From: Elmis aenea
Taxonomy: Eukaryota > Arthropoda > Insecta > Coleoptera > Elmidae
Direction of reading: 5' to 3'
DNA length: 64,000 nucleotides
NCBI GenBank assembly: GCA_947652605.1
Contig: OX393577.1
Coordinates: 33,297,466 to 33,361,465, forward strand
The translations under genes were made by a program, and so were the position numbers. Shown here piece by piece: positions 11,444 through 23,324 of the stretch (position 1 is the stretch's first letter; every line of letters begins with the position of its first letter). A model generated the notes under the pieces. That model saw only the letters and a program-made list of their open reading frames with translations. It was not told the origin of the DNA and searched no databases.

Positions 11444-12704
11444 GTACCAATAAAACCAAAATCGGCGCTAACTAAAAATTATTAACAAAATTGTATAAAC
11501 TTTTTACCCATAAAATATTTATGTGGAACTATTAATTACTCATATGTTCAATATAAAATTGACTATTTTTAAAATAAAAGTTGTGAAAGGTGTAGACTGT
11601 AGACACAGCAAGCTTTTTGTTTTACTATATAAGGTTCATACGATTATATTAATCAATACGATTTTAAGCCTAAGAAAGCGTGCGTCTTAAGTCACTTTGA
11701 AAAACACAAACAACGAAATAATATTAAAACTAACATTCGGTAACACGGACCATTGGCAATCGTTAGCAAAGTCACTAAATTTCGTAATTACTGCTATTAC
11801 ATTTAAAATGTTTGTTTAGCAACACTAATTGTTGTAAAGACGTTCTTAATAGAAAATGATACGTTAAAACTTAATAAAAGCAAATTTCGAAACAAAAAGT
11901 GTGGACGTTATACAAATAACATACAAATAAACACTATAAAATTGTAAGGACAGCCTTAAATTTTTGAAAATGATTTTTAGTTGTTTTAAAATTTCAAAAT
12001 GTTTATCACAATTGAAATCCAAAGACGACACGCTGACATTTATTTTTTAAATTAATAGGTCAATCAGTAAGTATTATCGAACATAAACCTATAACACGTG
12101 ATAAAAAATTTGTTCAGATTGCTTCCTGATATTTATTTTTATTTAGCTAGATTATCAAACTAATGTTAGTAAAAACGCTATCATTCACCTAGTTAAATAG
12201 GCAACTTTTATTGCATACTGTGTCTTATTACAATTAACAAGATCCAATCTTATAAACGTCTCAGACAATATGCGATTTTTAATGATGTTTTTCATAAATT
12301 TATTGACATTTACAATTATATGACTTTTTTTAACTGATTAAGATTTTTAGACGTTACGTCAAAACGGTAATTTTATCTTTTACGTCTATAGCGCAGAGTT
12401 CTATGATTTTCTTCCATCAAATTTATGTGATTTAATAATTAAATCATAAAATACATAATTCGAAAGGCTGCTAAAGTCAATTAAAGGTTAATAAAACAAT
12501 TCAGAATTTGTACGTTGACTTTAAATACCTATATCCTTAATAACGTAAACCAGGTCAGTACCAAACATCATGGTACTACTTTAGTGGTTGTAAAGATTTA
12601 CATGCATATAGATAAAATTGTTTTAAAGCCGATAATTCCTACTCTTTTGATATCAATTATTTTCTACACTTACGAAGTTATTGGTTTAATAGTTAAGCAT
12701 TACT
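11444..12704. other. AT-rich non-coding DNA
   Basis: No supported feature was found. Confidence 0.4.
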
Positions 12705-12712
12705 ATTTAAAT

Positions 12713-14116
12713 CAGCTATGTCCAATAGGGGTGGGCGATATATCGATATAATTTTGATATCGATATATCGTACCGAAATATCGGATATCGACATATCGAT
12801 AGATCGATATATTGACATATCGATATTCAGATATATCGACAATGCGATATATCGATATCCGACATTCCGATATTTCGATATTTTGAGGGCGAGAAGCGTT
12901 TTTTTTTTTTTTTTAGGTTACCAGTCTCTTTTCGCGCCGCTTTTATATCGACATTTCGATACGTCGATATATCGATATTCCGAGATATATATCGATATAT
13001 CGACATATCGATATATCGACATGTCGATATATCGATATGTGTCGATATCGATACTCGATATCGATATAATTTCGATATCGATATTCGATATCGATATAAT
13101 TTCGATATCGATATTTGGATATCGCCCACCCCTAATGTCCAACCGGCAGCATGAGGCCCACTTGAGGCTTTTCTGCGGCCCTTCTGAAGTTTTAATTACT
13201 CAAAAATTTAAATTGAACGTCTAAATGCCTATTGATCTTAAAAATTTACAAATAAAATTCAAAGTCAATTTTTATTATAATGAATTAAATGAAATAAAAT
13301 ATTGCAATTAATTTTTTGACTATTTTTATGTGTGGCCTAGGATTTCAAGAAATCATGGGATATTTAAAAAAAAATAGTTTATTTTGTGCGAAAATCTTAG
13401 CAATAATATCAGAATTTATTATTAATACCTAACTTAACTAACATTAAAATATGAACAAATTTATTCTTATTTAAAAAACGTTTTTCTCCATGACAAAGTT
13501 TATAACATCAAAATACGTTTACAGTCCTATTTTTGTGCATCCTGGTAATGCGAAGCAAAATAGCGTAAAAATTCAATGTTATTAATAAAATCGATTTTTT
13601 TGCTCTCAAGACTATTCCACTCACATCAATAGAGACTGAGAAACGTTTTATGGATTAGGATTTTCTGTTTATAATTATGTTAAGAATAAGACTAAGTGAC
13701 GGAAGCATAGAACACCTTTGTTTTTTAAATCATCTTACAAAAATTCATCTTTAAAATTATGTTATTGTGTTCATTACAATAAAATTGCAATAGAAAAGTA
13801 ATAGTTCGGAAAGGGTATGTTTCTCTCGCCAATAATATTTTATTATTTATAATAATCATGAAGCAAAATATATTAAGCATGATTGGAGTTGTTTTAAAGT
13901 AATTAACCGCTCCCTTCCTTTTTCAGGTTATTTATTTCAGAATATTGACATAATTTATTACTTTCCGGGATCCCGGGAAATCCCGGAAAAAAGACCAATT
14001 TCTTCTCGGAATTCCGGGCCAAGCAAAAATGTAAAATATGAGAAATCCTAGTGTTGCCCAAATTATATTAGTAATATTTTTTCATCCCAATAAATAATTT
14101 CGGTTGGACACAGCTG
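12713..14116. mobile_element. hAT-type element with CAGCTATGTCCAACCG ends, hosting a nested hAT
   Basis: The left end CAGCTATGTCCAACCG and right end CGGTTGGACACAGCTG are inverted repeats. They are flanked by ATTTAAAT (12705-12712) and ATTTAGAT (14117-14124), an 8-bp duplication with one mismatch. The interior carries GAGGCCCACTTGAGG and GCGGCCC words and a CCCGGGA-type palindrome near 13.97 kb. The element at 12726-13134 is inserted 13 bp from its left end. No transposase sequence was recognised. Confidence 0.8.
12726..13134. mobile_element. Nested hAT-type element with an ATCGATAT-word core
   Basis: It starts TAGGGGTGGGCGATAT and ends ATATCGCCCACCCCTA, and is flanked by a perfect 8-bp duplication ATGTCCAA (12718-12725 and 13135-13142). 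The interior is almost entirely ATATCGATAT variants broken by a 16-nt T run at about 12900. The 168-, 100- and 74-codon ORFs across it are translations of this repeat and are not genes. It is younger than the element it interrupts. Confidence 0.9.
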
Positions 14117-14124
14117 ATTTAGAT

Positions 14125-15596
14125 CATACTTGAGGGTTTTGTGGGAGCTCAAGGAAGTTCCACGTTAAGAGTCATTTGTGAAATTTAAATTCTTTTCCGC
14201 TTTTGTATTTTCTAGTCGAATGGCAGATTAAGAATAACTTACGTAAGTTTACTGTACGTTGCTTTATGCTTAAACAAACGTTTAATGTATCAGGATAAAA
14301 ATAATTACGTAGTGGAAACTATTTGTTAAATAGGTGTTGTTGGATAACAGGATGAGTAGTGTATAGTGTTGTAACCTTCGCTTCAAGGATTAATAATGTA
14401 ACAAAAAAAAAGTATAGTAATTACCCGAATTGTTAGAATATGTTTAAACAAATAATTTGTGCCAATAAACTTTGTCAGCGTACAATTTAGTGACCAAACA
14501 ATATAAAATAATATTAACCCTATACTTTATTTAAAACTTAATTTTTTTAGTCAACCTTTGGTCGCGGATATTTAAGCACTGCTTATCCAAGATTACAATC
14601 CCTCTGGTCTAAACAAACATAACTTTATTTTTAAATGGCGCTTGTACGGTATTTAGTCAAGATCAGATAGCAAATGATATCTCTGCAACTACGTATTAAT
14701 TTAAATATTTTTAAAGACAATACTGTATATGAAATTTTTTATTTACTAATTTTACTTTTGCGCAAAATTATTTTAAGACAGTCTATTAATCAAACGCCGA
14801 TACTACAAAATTTTTGTTCAGACAATTTAATAAATATAATAGTAAAAAAAAGTCTTTGATATGGCCCTACCAACTTTATATTTCGCTCTGCTATTTAAGT
14901 TGTAAAGTGAAATATAAATAAGGTTGGCAATGATGGTATATAAAAGTGCCACCTATAAATAAAAACGTTAAAGGTAATACAAAATTGAAGAACTGTAATA
15001 ACTTGCACTTTTAAGTTATGGTTTTGGATGCAACTCAGTTAATTAAATAAACTATGAACTTACGGTCAATTTAACATTCTTACGACCAATTCGCCAATTA
15101 TAACTAATTTTGGTAACTGCCTATATGCAGGGCGTTTAATATAAGAATGAACATAATGGGGATCTTGGTTATTACTGTCATGAGATAAGTTAAGTTGGTT
15201 TAATTAGAGCAGTTTCGCAGTTTTTGTCTAGTAAGTATTTGAAATCAAATTTGGCACACCTTTCTACGATGGTAAGTTACTAAAAAATTTGAAACTGGAT
15301 TTTTATTATTTTAAGCGAAAACATTATTTGCTTTATAGAAAAATCCGATTGCTGTATGAAACTGCAGTATATAAAATTGAAGTGCTAAATGGGTTAACAG
15401 GTTAACAAAACGGTTGATAGTAAATAAAAACGCGATATAAAAAATTTAAATGCTGTATAAAATAAGCAAACGTTATGTGAAGTAATAAAATGGTTTAAAA
15501 AAAATTTAAACACTTAATTATATATTTTTATTTTAGCCTCCCTCACTATTACATTAACTTTCAGTGCCAATGCACACTGTTAAGATTAGTAAGAGA
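14125..15596. other. AT-rich non-coding DNA
   Basis: No supported feature was found; short ORFs are low-complexity. Confidence 0.4.
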
Positions 15597-15604
15597 AGGC
15601 CAGA

Positions 15605-15786
15605 CAGGGTCGTCGAAAGACATCGCCGGGCCCGGGGTAAAATTTACATAATAGGCCCCAAGTATGTAAATTATCTTAAAACATATTTTGAGTGTAAAAA
15701 TACAAAATGTGGGATGCTGTCCGGGCCCCTATGAATCCTGGGCCCGGGAAATTTTATCCTATTACCCTCCCCTCTCGTCGGCCCTG
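15605..15786. mobile_element. Short hAT-type element with CAGGGTCGTCGA ends
   Basis: The left end CAGGGTCGTCGAAAGA and right end CTCTCGTCGGCCCTG form imperfect inverted repeats. The flanks AGGCCAGA and GGGCCAGG match at 6 of 8 bases. The interior contains two GGGCCCGG blocks separated by AT-rich DNA. Confidence 0.6.
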
Positions 15787-16229
15787 GGGCCAGGTTACTG
15801 ATTATGATTAGTAATAGTTTTTTTAATGGTGTGTTGAACTGACCAGGGAAGGTCACGATGCGTTGTCGCTAGAATTTGATTAATGCTGTGTTTATTTCAT
15901 CAAAAACATCAAAACTAAATGTTTTCCAGAGTTAAGCTGCGTTCACATAGAAAAGTATTGCATTGCATTTTATTGTATTGTATTGCAAGGTGTCTACAAG
16001 AGTAGCGTTGACATAGACGTGTTATAGTGGCAGCGCCAGCTACTTGTACACTAATGGCGATTCCCATTGCGCATACGCAGGGTTAATCCGTAGATCACTG
16101 TGATTGGTTCTTGTAACGGGGTTGTTGCAAGACGCTTGAAGCTTGTGAGCTCTTGCAACACCTTGCCACACGGCTTGCAACCGAATTCCACTACTTTGCC
16201 TATGTGAACGCTATCATTTGATATTCGTA

Positions 16230-16647
16230 TACCGTATTTTACGGACTATAAGACGCACTTTTTTCTTCGAAAAATTGCCTCCAAAATTCAGGTGCGTCTT
16301 ATACTCGAAATTAATGTAAAAATGTGTTTGATTTAAAATTACCGCCAGTCCTAAAAATGGCCATATATTCGATGCCGCGGGAAACCTATCTCTATCTGAC
16401 AACATTGTATTCAACAGTACAATATTTTTGTTCGTAATGGAAAAAAATAAAAGGTATTCATATGATGCGGGCTTTAAATTCACGATTTTCAGGGATTTTA
16501 AAGGTCAGTTCGGTTTCATAAACTAAGAATTTTTTTTTAGTCTGGCTTTGCAATCTGATAATAAAAATGTTATTTTTTTAAAAAATTGCTTAAAAATTAA
16601 GGTGCGTCTTATAGTTCTTAGCGTCTTATAGTCCGCAAAATACGGTA
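16230..16647 (+). mobile_element. pogo/Tigger-like MITE (CCGTATTTTACGGACTATAAG ends)
   Basis: TA|CCGTATTTTACGGACTATA at the left and TATAGTCCGCAAAATACGG|TA at the right are inverted repeats with TA target duplications. A second subterminal copy of GGTGCGTCTTATA occurs at each side. It contains the beginning of a transposase frame, described separately. Confidence 0.8.
16437..16526 (+). pseudogene. N-terminal stub of a pogo-type transposase
   Basis: An ATG opens 29 codons beginning MEKNKRYSYDAGFKFTIF, then TAA. 'YDAGFK' a few residues from the start is the typical beginning of pogo/Tigger-type transposases, just before their helix-turn-helix. Only this first part is retained; the rest was lost when the MITE formed by internal deletion. 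Recognition is by motif memory. Confidence 0.6.
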
Positions 16648-17396
16648 CTTAACGTTGCTTACGCTACAATACAATACTTTTCTATGTGAACGCAACTTTA
16701 TACGTGCCACTGGCCATTTTCTTCGGAATAATAGGGGGAAAACTGAAAAGCTGAATAATAAAAGTAATTTTTGCGATCGCGTTGGCCATGAAACCGTCAA
16801 AGACAAATTTTTTTTTATTTACCAATGCGCGCATCCTTTGCAAGTAAAATGGTGCAAAGTTTATGAAAAAATCTTAAACGGTTCCGGAGAAAAACGCAAA
16901 AAACGAGGCCTCTGTAAAAACGGTTTTCCCTATGTTAAACGCCTATGCAAGTTGCATAGATATACCTAGTTATAAAGATATACCTACCACAACTTCTCAA
17001 ATCATTACGCTTCTGCAGGGGTTTCGTTTTTGACGTTTTTTTCCGGAACCGTTCAAGATTTTTTCAAAAACTTTGCACCATTTTGCATGCAAAGAATGCG
17101 CGCATTGGTAAATAGAAAAATTTAGATTTTGTTTCTGACCGTTTCATGGCCAACGCGATTGCAAAAATGACCTTTTTATACCAATTTTTCAGTTTTTCCC
17201 CTATTTTTCTGAAGGTAATGGCCAGTGGCACGTATAACTCTGGAAAACATTTAGTTTTGATGTCCTTGATGCAATAAACACAGCCTTAATCAAATTCTAG
17301 CGACAACGTATCGTGACCCTCCCTTCTGAGTAGCAATTGATGATGATGTTTAACGTACACAATATTTTTATATAGCATTTATATTTTTTGGGTCTA

Positions 17397-17870
17397 GGAA
17401 CATTCTTCGCCCACAATTCTTCGCCGCCACAATACTTCGCCGCCACAATTTTTCGCCGCGTACAAGCATATCACAAATTTTATTTGTAAATGTGATTGTT
17501 TTTATTTATAACGTAATTTTTACAGATTATTAAAGTTGTTTCTTGCATATTAATACTTCTTCTTTTATTATTATGTTTAAAAATTGCTACATAAATAGCG
17601 TATGTTGTGATTCTTAATCTTGTTTATGTTATTACAGTATGAAAAAAAATTAAATTAACCTAACCTTATGTAAAATAATCTGTAAAAATTACGTTATAAA
17701 TAAAAACAATCACATTTACAAACAAAATTTATGATATGCTTGTATGCAGCGAAAAATTGTGGCGGCGAAGAATTGTGTAGGCGAAGAATTGTGGACGAAG
17801 AATTGTAGAGGCGAAGAATTGTGGAGGCGAAGAATTGTGGAGGCGAAGAATTGTGGGCGAAGAATGTTCC
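17397..17870. mobile_element. Fold-back element with terminal 16-nt repeat arrays
   Basis: The left arm starts GGAACATTCTTCGCCC with three or four CACAATTCTTCGCCGC units. The right arm has about seven GGCGAAGAATTGTGGA units (about 17745-17860) and ends GGGCGAAGAATGTTCC. Inside the arrays, longer inverted sequences (AAATGTGATTGTTTTTATTTATAACG) pair with each other. The arrays differ in unit number between arms, so they evolve by slippage or unequal exchange. No target duplication was recognised. Confidence 0.7.
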
Positions 17871-18690
17871 GGACACGATATTTTTTGATACAGTATTTTG
17901 GTAATTTTTATTCTAGAACAGTTGGGTTATTTTAATATACTATTGGTTTAAGCACACTCTTTACGTTATAGTATGTTATAGCTTTGAAATTATTAAGGTA
18001 CTTTTTAATTTTTTTTTTGACAAAAAACGTTATTTTTGTTCTTTTCTATCGAACTCACTTTGCTTATGACGTCACTGAATTGCATTTTTTTTTCATTTCC
18101 AAGGATGTAAAACAATCCACCAAAAAGTTACAATATAATGATGTACCTACTTGAATATTTTTTTAATTATTTTTAAGATTCGTAGATAATATTTCAGTTT
18201 TTATTAGAAACCAGAATAAAATATTTTTTATTACAGACTGGATTTCATAATAACCAATATTCCCATATGTCCTAATGCTGGACAATTTGTATGCGTAAAA
18301 CATAATATATAAACATATATGTATACCTTGTCAATAACATTTTTCAGTTGATAAAACTGTTTGTAACGCAATGTAGATTGCAACCTGCTTTACCTTGACA
18401 ATATTATAGAATGGATTCTATAAATAATGTTGTTTATACTTGCATTAAACTGTTAGATTCTAAAAAGTCTCAAGTGCAATTGCGTATATTATACAACTTG
18501 CATAATATTGTATAATTTCCTCGACTCTTAGTTATTTTTAGTGCTGCAATTATTTACAAACCATTTAATTATTTTATTTACGTGACAAATTATATTTAAT
18601 TTTTCAAGCTTAAGGCTTTAATTGTATTATACAGTCTCTTTAAATGCGCTATTGATTAGCATTTAAAACTACGTCAACTAATTCGGAGTT
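17871..18690. other. AT-rich non-coding DNA
   Basis: No supported feature was found. Confidence 0.4.
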
Positions 18691-18700
18691 GTCAAGTCTA

Positions 18701-19065
18701 AGGTGCATTTAAATCAGAGCGAACAGAAGCGAACGAACGAATTCGTTCGGTCAAGCTCGCGCAATTTGCATGGCGAAGCGAAGGCTAGCGAACGAATTCG
18801 TTCGCGTTCGCACAGGTTCCGTAGCGTGTCGGTAAACAAGCGAATCATCAAAGGAAGTTCGTGCTCGATTTGCATGGTGCATTTTGTAGCTAGCGAATTC
18901 TCTATCCGACATGGTTTGTTTTCAGGTTTTCACACTAGCGCGGATCATCAACGAATGCGAATGTTCGTTCACATTGCATTGCGCAGAGAACGACCGAACG
19001 AACGAATACCTAAAAACCCGTTCGTTCGTTTGTTCGGTTCTGTTCGCTCTGATTTAAATGCACCT
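18701..19065. mobile_element. MITE with AGGTGCATTTAAATCAGAGC ends and GCGAACGAA words
   Basis: AGGTGCATTTAAATCAGAGC at the left is matched by GCTCTGATTTAAATGCACCT at the right. The interior is rich in GCGAACGAA and its complement TTCGTTCGC. The flanks CTA and TTA could be an imperfect 3-bp duplication (Harbinger-like), but this is uncertain. The 165-codon ORF across it is an artefact of the repeat. Confidence 0.75.
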
Positions 19066-19921
19066 TTAGGTATAGACGGGAATGTCTTAAATATCCACGA
19101 TATTTTGAACCTTTATCCTGTACAGATACTCCGCATGTATAATTATATACTTTTTAAGTGTACAAGTTCGTTAACCCTCATTAACACATTTAAAGAGTAA
19201 CAATCCGTGGCACACAAAAAAATGCGGAATTTAAAATTACTTAAGGATTATATTATAATTATTCACCACATTTCTATTTATCAGTGAAAAAATAAGATAT
19301 GCCTTGTGCCTCTAATGGGCAAATATACACTTAAAAAATACTTGCAACCATACCCTAACAACCTTACATCATATATAATTTTGCCCGGTAAAAAGGGTTT
19401 TAAATAGTACATATACAGGGTGGTCCACATAGAAGGGCCACTATTGGGATCTCGTAAATTGAAAAAGCTACAAAGAAGTTTAAATTAGACAAATTGATTC
19501 CCTTTCTGAGACCTATTCAGTGATGCTTTAATGTTTTGGAAAAGTTCCGTGGCACGCTAGGTAATAAACAAAGATCAAAATGGCATTTTTTAATCGTTAG
19601 ACTCTGTTCCTTCTTTTCAACTTTTCCGGAAAATCGGTTTATTTTCCGAAAACTTTCAATGGCATAAAGTTGTAGCCCATAAAACTTGCTTGCCGTCCGT
19701 TTTTTTTTTTGTACAACCTTTTGTTTTAAAGATACATCGGTTGCAAGAAACTGCATGGAACGCTTGTAACGGGTGAATATTATGTTCCAGGCCGATGTTG
19801 TTTTTGAATAACCCGGAAATGAATCACATTTTTTTAAAATTTGGATTTTTTTATTCAACAGTAGGCTTATGACAATTATGTATGGAATATGACATCGCTC
19901 AAGTGACCACCTCTGGCAGCG

Positions 19922-20340
19922 TTACAAATGCGGCGTTCTTTTAATCATATTTTTCATGACATTTTGGCACGTTTCGCGTGTTATTTCCGCAATTTCATGT
20001 CGAATATTGTCCTGAAGCATTGGAATTGTTGTTGGTTTATTAGCGTAGACTTTTCCTTTCAGGTACCCCCACAGAAAATAGTCGGGTGACGTTAAATCGG
20101 GTGATCGCGGGGGCCAGCCGATATCACCATTTTTTGACACTATGCGGCCAGGAAAAATTTCTCGCAAAATGTCAAGCGTAGCTCGGGCTGTGTGTGACGT
20201 GGCACCGTCCTGTTGAAACCACATGTGTTGCAGTCCCAATCGACCCAATTCAGGCACCAAGAAGTTTTGCAACATGTCACGATAGCGATCACCAGTAACG
20301 GTTACAGCATTACCTCTTGCATCCTGAAAGATCACCCGAT
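19922..20340 (-). pseudogene. Tc1/mariner transposase, C-terminal half (left arm)
   Basis: The frame encodes the end of a DDE transposase. The second catalytic Asp lies in WFQQDGATSHTA at about residue 48, and a third Asp follows in RSPDLTSPDYFLWG, with 41 residues between the two. It continues through GYLKGKVYANKP. The N-terminal DNA-binding region and first catalytic Asp are missing; upstream the frame runs into the palindrome junction at about 20330. A frameshift replaces the last residues found in the right-arm copy (KRTPHL here against KRTGICNAARGGH there). The cut-and-paste role is known for the family; this copy cannot be active. Confidence 0.8.
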
Positions 20341-20559
20341 TTAACCTCACCCGACTATTTTCTGTGGGGGTACCTGAAAGGAAAAGTCTACGCTAATAAA
20401 CCAACAACAATTCCAATGCTTCAGGACAATATTCGATATGAAATTGCGGAAATAACACGCGAAACGTGCGAGGATGTCATGAAAAATATGATTAAAAGAA
20501 CAGGTATTTGTAACGCTGCCAGAGGTGGTCACTTGAGCGATGTCATATTCCATACATAA
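20325..20559 (+). pseudogene. Tc1/mariner transposase, C-terminal fragment (right arm)
   Basis: It starts at RSPDLTSPDYFLWG, including the third catalytic Asp, and runs to the natural stop after NAARGGHLSDVIFHT. It is nearly identical to the left-arm copy but in opposite orientation, differing for example in RYEIAEITRETCEDV against RHEIAEITRETCQNV. It preserves the intact C-terminus that the left copy lost to a frameshift. It begins abruptly at the palindrome junction. Confidence 0.8.
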
Positions 20560-20667
20560 TTGTCATAAGCCTACTGTTGAATAAAAAAATCCAAATTTAA
20601 AAAAATGTGATTCATTTCCGGGTTATTCAAAAACAACATCGGCCTGGAACATAATATTCACCCTGTA

Positions 20668-23324
20668 TATGCAAGAAATTATACAGAATTTTGTACGAGA
20701 AATCTGTATGACTCGATATAAGATTTTGTGTATAATATTTGGTACAAATTTCTATTCAGAATCTTTCATCGTGTCATACGGGCTTAAGAAACAAATAAAG
20801 TTTTAAATTTTTTGTTGTACAAACTGCTTTGTTTTTAAACCATTGCCTGTAGACAAAAAATAATTAAAACCAATTTTGTAGAAAATTTCATGCTGTATTA
20901 AAAAGCTTTAGAGGTGTTAAAAAATCAAGTAAGTGTTGATTGATATCAGCTTAGCAGTTGATTTTAGAAAAAACTTTTACTTGAAATTTTTTCTTAGAAA
21001 AAGGTCCTGTATCACCATTTAAAATATTTGCACCGATAACGGGGACATTGTAGCATTGTACATTGTACAATAAATTTTTAAGATATCCGAAATAGTACCC
21101 AACTAAAATAAATACACTTTAAATTGGCAAATGACCCGATAATGGTTTAGGTTGTGTAAAAGTTTGCTATTAATGTTTTGCTCTCGAAATACAAATTTGT
21201 TTAAAACATTTTTTTATTGGACATGTCTCGCAAAATAAGAAAAAAATGTGTGTTGATTTTACTTAAAACTACTGCGGCCGGAATTTGTTGTTGTTTTTTT
21301 TATAAATAAGAATTCAGATTTTTCAACCAACCCAAATGTTATGCGATGCTTTCGGTAAGGCACAAAAAATGACAGCCAACGGTAAAAGATTCGTAACTAA
21401 TGATTAAATCCTAAAGTTTTAACTATATCTTCATATTTTTTTCGAATTCGGTTAAGAAGAATAGTTTCTAAAACAAATAATTGGTGCCAAATTGCTGAGA
21501 AGATCAAGTGTCATGTCAACCCATTTTGTTGTGATATTTTTTACTTTTGAGTGGTACCTATATGGTGATTTCCAAAAACATTGGAAGAGAAAAATTTGTG
21601 GGGCATATTCCAATTGCAAAGCACATTAAAATTGGGAAAACAGATTAATCTCATTGTAATGTTTTAATTCCTTTTTAGTTACATATGGCAATTAAATATT
21701 TTTATATTAAAAAAATAAGTCTCTTTTAAGGTTTTAAGTTTTCTTTAGATTTAAAGTGTTATTTTGCTGCAAGTAGTATATGTATAATGTTTTGGTATGA
21801 TCTATAAAAGCATAATGCATAAAATACGAGTATAGCATGTAGATACTTATGTATATGACAAATTTCTTTTAAACAAAATTAGTGCCAACTAGATATTTTC
21901 GATAAGTTATAATATAAAATGAATCAATATTGAACAAGTAAATACATAAATGCTAGTTTCAAAATCAAACATGCTAAGAAGATTTTATTAATGAATATTT
22001 TTGGTTTAGTCTAAATCGTTTTAATGAAAATGTGAAACTAGGGTTTTTAAAAATTTTGATATTTTTATAATAATATGAACTTGTTTAGCATTAAACAAAA
22101 TTTCAAAATATCAAATTTTGCCAAAATTTTTAAGTGAAATTTTATATTTTTTTCTCACAAAAATAGTGTCATCCTAATATTAATTCTGTGTTGATAGTTC
22201 CTGTATCCACGGAAACGATAAAGAGATTTTTGCAATAGAAGCTAAAGCTTCCGGATCTTTTTAAAATCAAATGCTGGTTTGAAGGCAATTGGATAAAATT
22301 CAAAATAATCTATGGACCTGTAAGTATTAGGCAAGTACGGATAAACTGTCGTGTTGACGCTTACGTCATATACAAACTGAATTTATCTCATGAGAAAAAT
22401 CCAGATATTTTTTTTGTGTTGTGATCCTTATATAAGACTATGAGGGCGACATAATAAGTCACATTATTTGTTTATTCAGCGTAAACAAACCTTGATTTTA
22501 AAAAAATCCGTTGTTTATGACGTCTATAAATAAAAAATACTGCACTGGAAACCTGTTGTTGCAGATTAAATAATTCAATATGCAGTCGTGATTGGTAGTT
22601 GTTCTGCTTCTAAGGCATAACATACATGTTATTAAGATTGTTGTGTTCAAAACAATAATGTAATTGGGAAAATCCGTGATACAAATAGACCTGTTTTTAT
22701 TATTTTGTTTACTAGAAGTACGGTTTAATTAAAAAGTGACTAATATGTGTGGACCTGTTCGTTTCAAGCGCGGTTGTCCTTGAACTTGAGTAAAATTGTC
22801 TGTACTGCACCACGCGTGAGTGGTTTGTCATTTGTTTAACCGCACGCTGTTGACCTACCACAATAACGCATTGCTAAACCCACTGAGCAGTAGAAATTAA
22901 TTATCGCTTGACGAACAGATTACAAAATTTAAAAAACTCAATCAAAATGGTATCAGAATGAATGTCACGATAAATGCTTCTTTTCTTGGAGATTTTTACA
23001 GCAGTCTCAATAGTATATAAAACTGTGACCAGTTTAACCAATATTTGTTACGTAAAAAAAGTGCAATTTTTTCAATTGTTAGCATGAATATAATAAAAAC
23101 CTTGTTTTGTTTGTTTGGAAATTTTAAAAAGATTTGGCTATCATACTACTATCATACTACTATTCCAAATGTTTGTCTGGTCAACTCAAAGTTAGCTGAT
23201 TGTTGCCGTCTGGCTTTGTTTTGACTTATAGTTAAGTACATTATTTATTTTGTCTTGGCTAACTAAATTTCAATCAACCACTTTTTAAAAATGTATAAAG
23301 ATAACGATTTAAAAATAGTATTAG
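20668..23324. other. AT-rich non-coding DNA
   Basis: No exon or repeat structure was recognised. The patch at about 22740-22900 (GTTCGTTTCAAGCGCGG to TTGACCTACCACAATAACGC) is less AT-rich than its surroundings and could be regulatory, but nothing specific supports that. Confidence 0.4.

Larger units (their letters stand above)
15935..16697. mobile_element. PIF/Harbinger-like MITE with TTA target duplication
   Basis: The ends AGCTGCGTTCACATAGAAAA and TTTTCTATGTGAACGCAACT are inverted repeats. TTA at 15932-15934 and 16698-16700 flanks them, and the homologous opposite arm of the host fold-back has a single TTA at this point (TAACTCTGG reads as CCAGAGTTA). A 3-bp TTA duplication is characteristic of PIF/Harbinger. 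It is itself interrupted by the pogo-like element at 16230. Confidence 0.75.
15844..17325. mobile_element. Fold-back element interrupted by a Harbinger-like element
   Basis: Left-arm sequence from AGGGAAGGTCACGATGCG to TTTTCCAGAGTTA (to 15934) resumes at 16698 with TATACGTGCCACTGGCC. It is matched in inverse by 17000-17325, which ends TATCGTGACCCTCCCT. The arms also share TTTTTCCGGAACCG-like and ATGGCCAACGCGATT-like blocks. The superfamily is unassigned. The uninterrupted right arm serves as the empty-site reference for the insertion at 15935. Confidence 0.75.
19414..20667. mobile_element. Rearranged palindromic Tc1/mariner element
   Basis: The left end is TA|CAGGGTGGTCCACAT; the right end is AATATTCACCCTG|TA. 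Sequence from about 19770 to 19930 is repeated in inverse at 20510-20667, and each arm carries the 3' part of the same transposase gene. The right arm lacks the outer ~350 bp seen on the left. The element therefore arose by an inverted self-duplication plus deletion, not simple insertion. Confidence 0.75.

Noticed and set aside
12718..13224. 168-codon plus ORF and overlapping 100- and 74-codon minus ORFs rich in ISIYRYRDI-type residues
   Set aside because: They are translations of ATATCGATAT repeats inside a hAT-type element; the frames differ but all give the same low-complexity peptide.
17745..17870. CRISPR-like array
   Set aside because: Units are contiguous 16-mers without spacers, and form one arm of a fold-back element.
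18703..19200. 165-codon plus ORF rich in Ser/Arg/Glu
   Set aside because: It spans the GCGAACGAA-rich MITE and its right flank; the composition is explained by the repeat and inverted ends.
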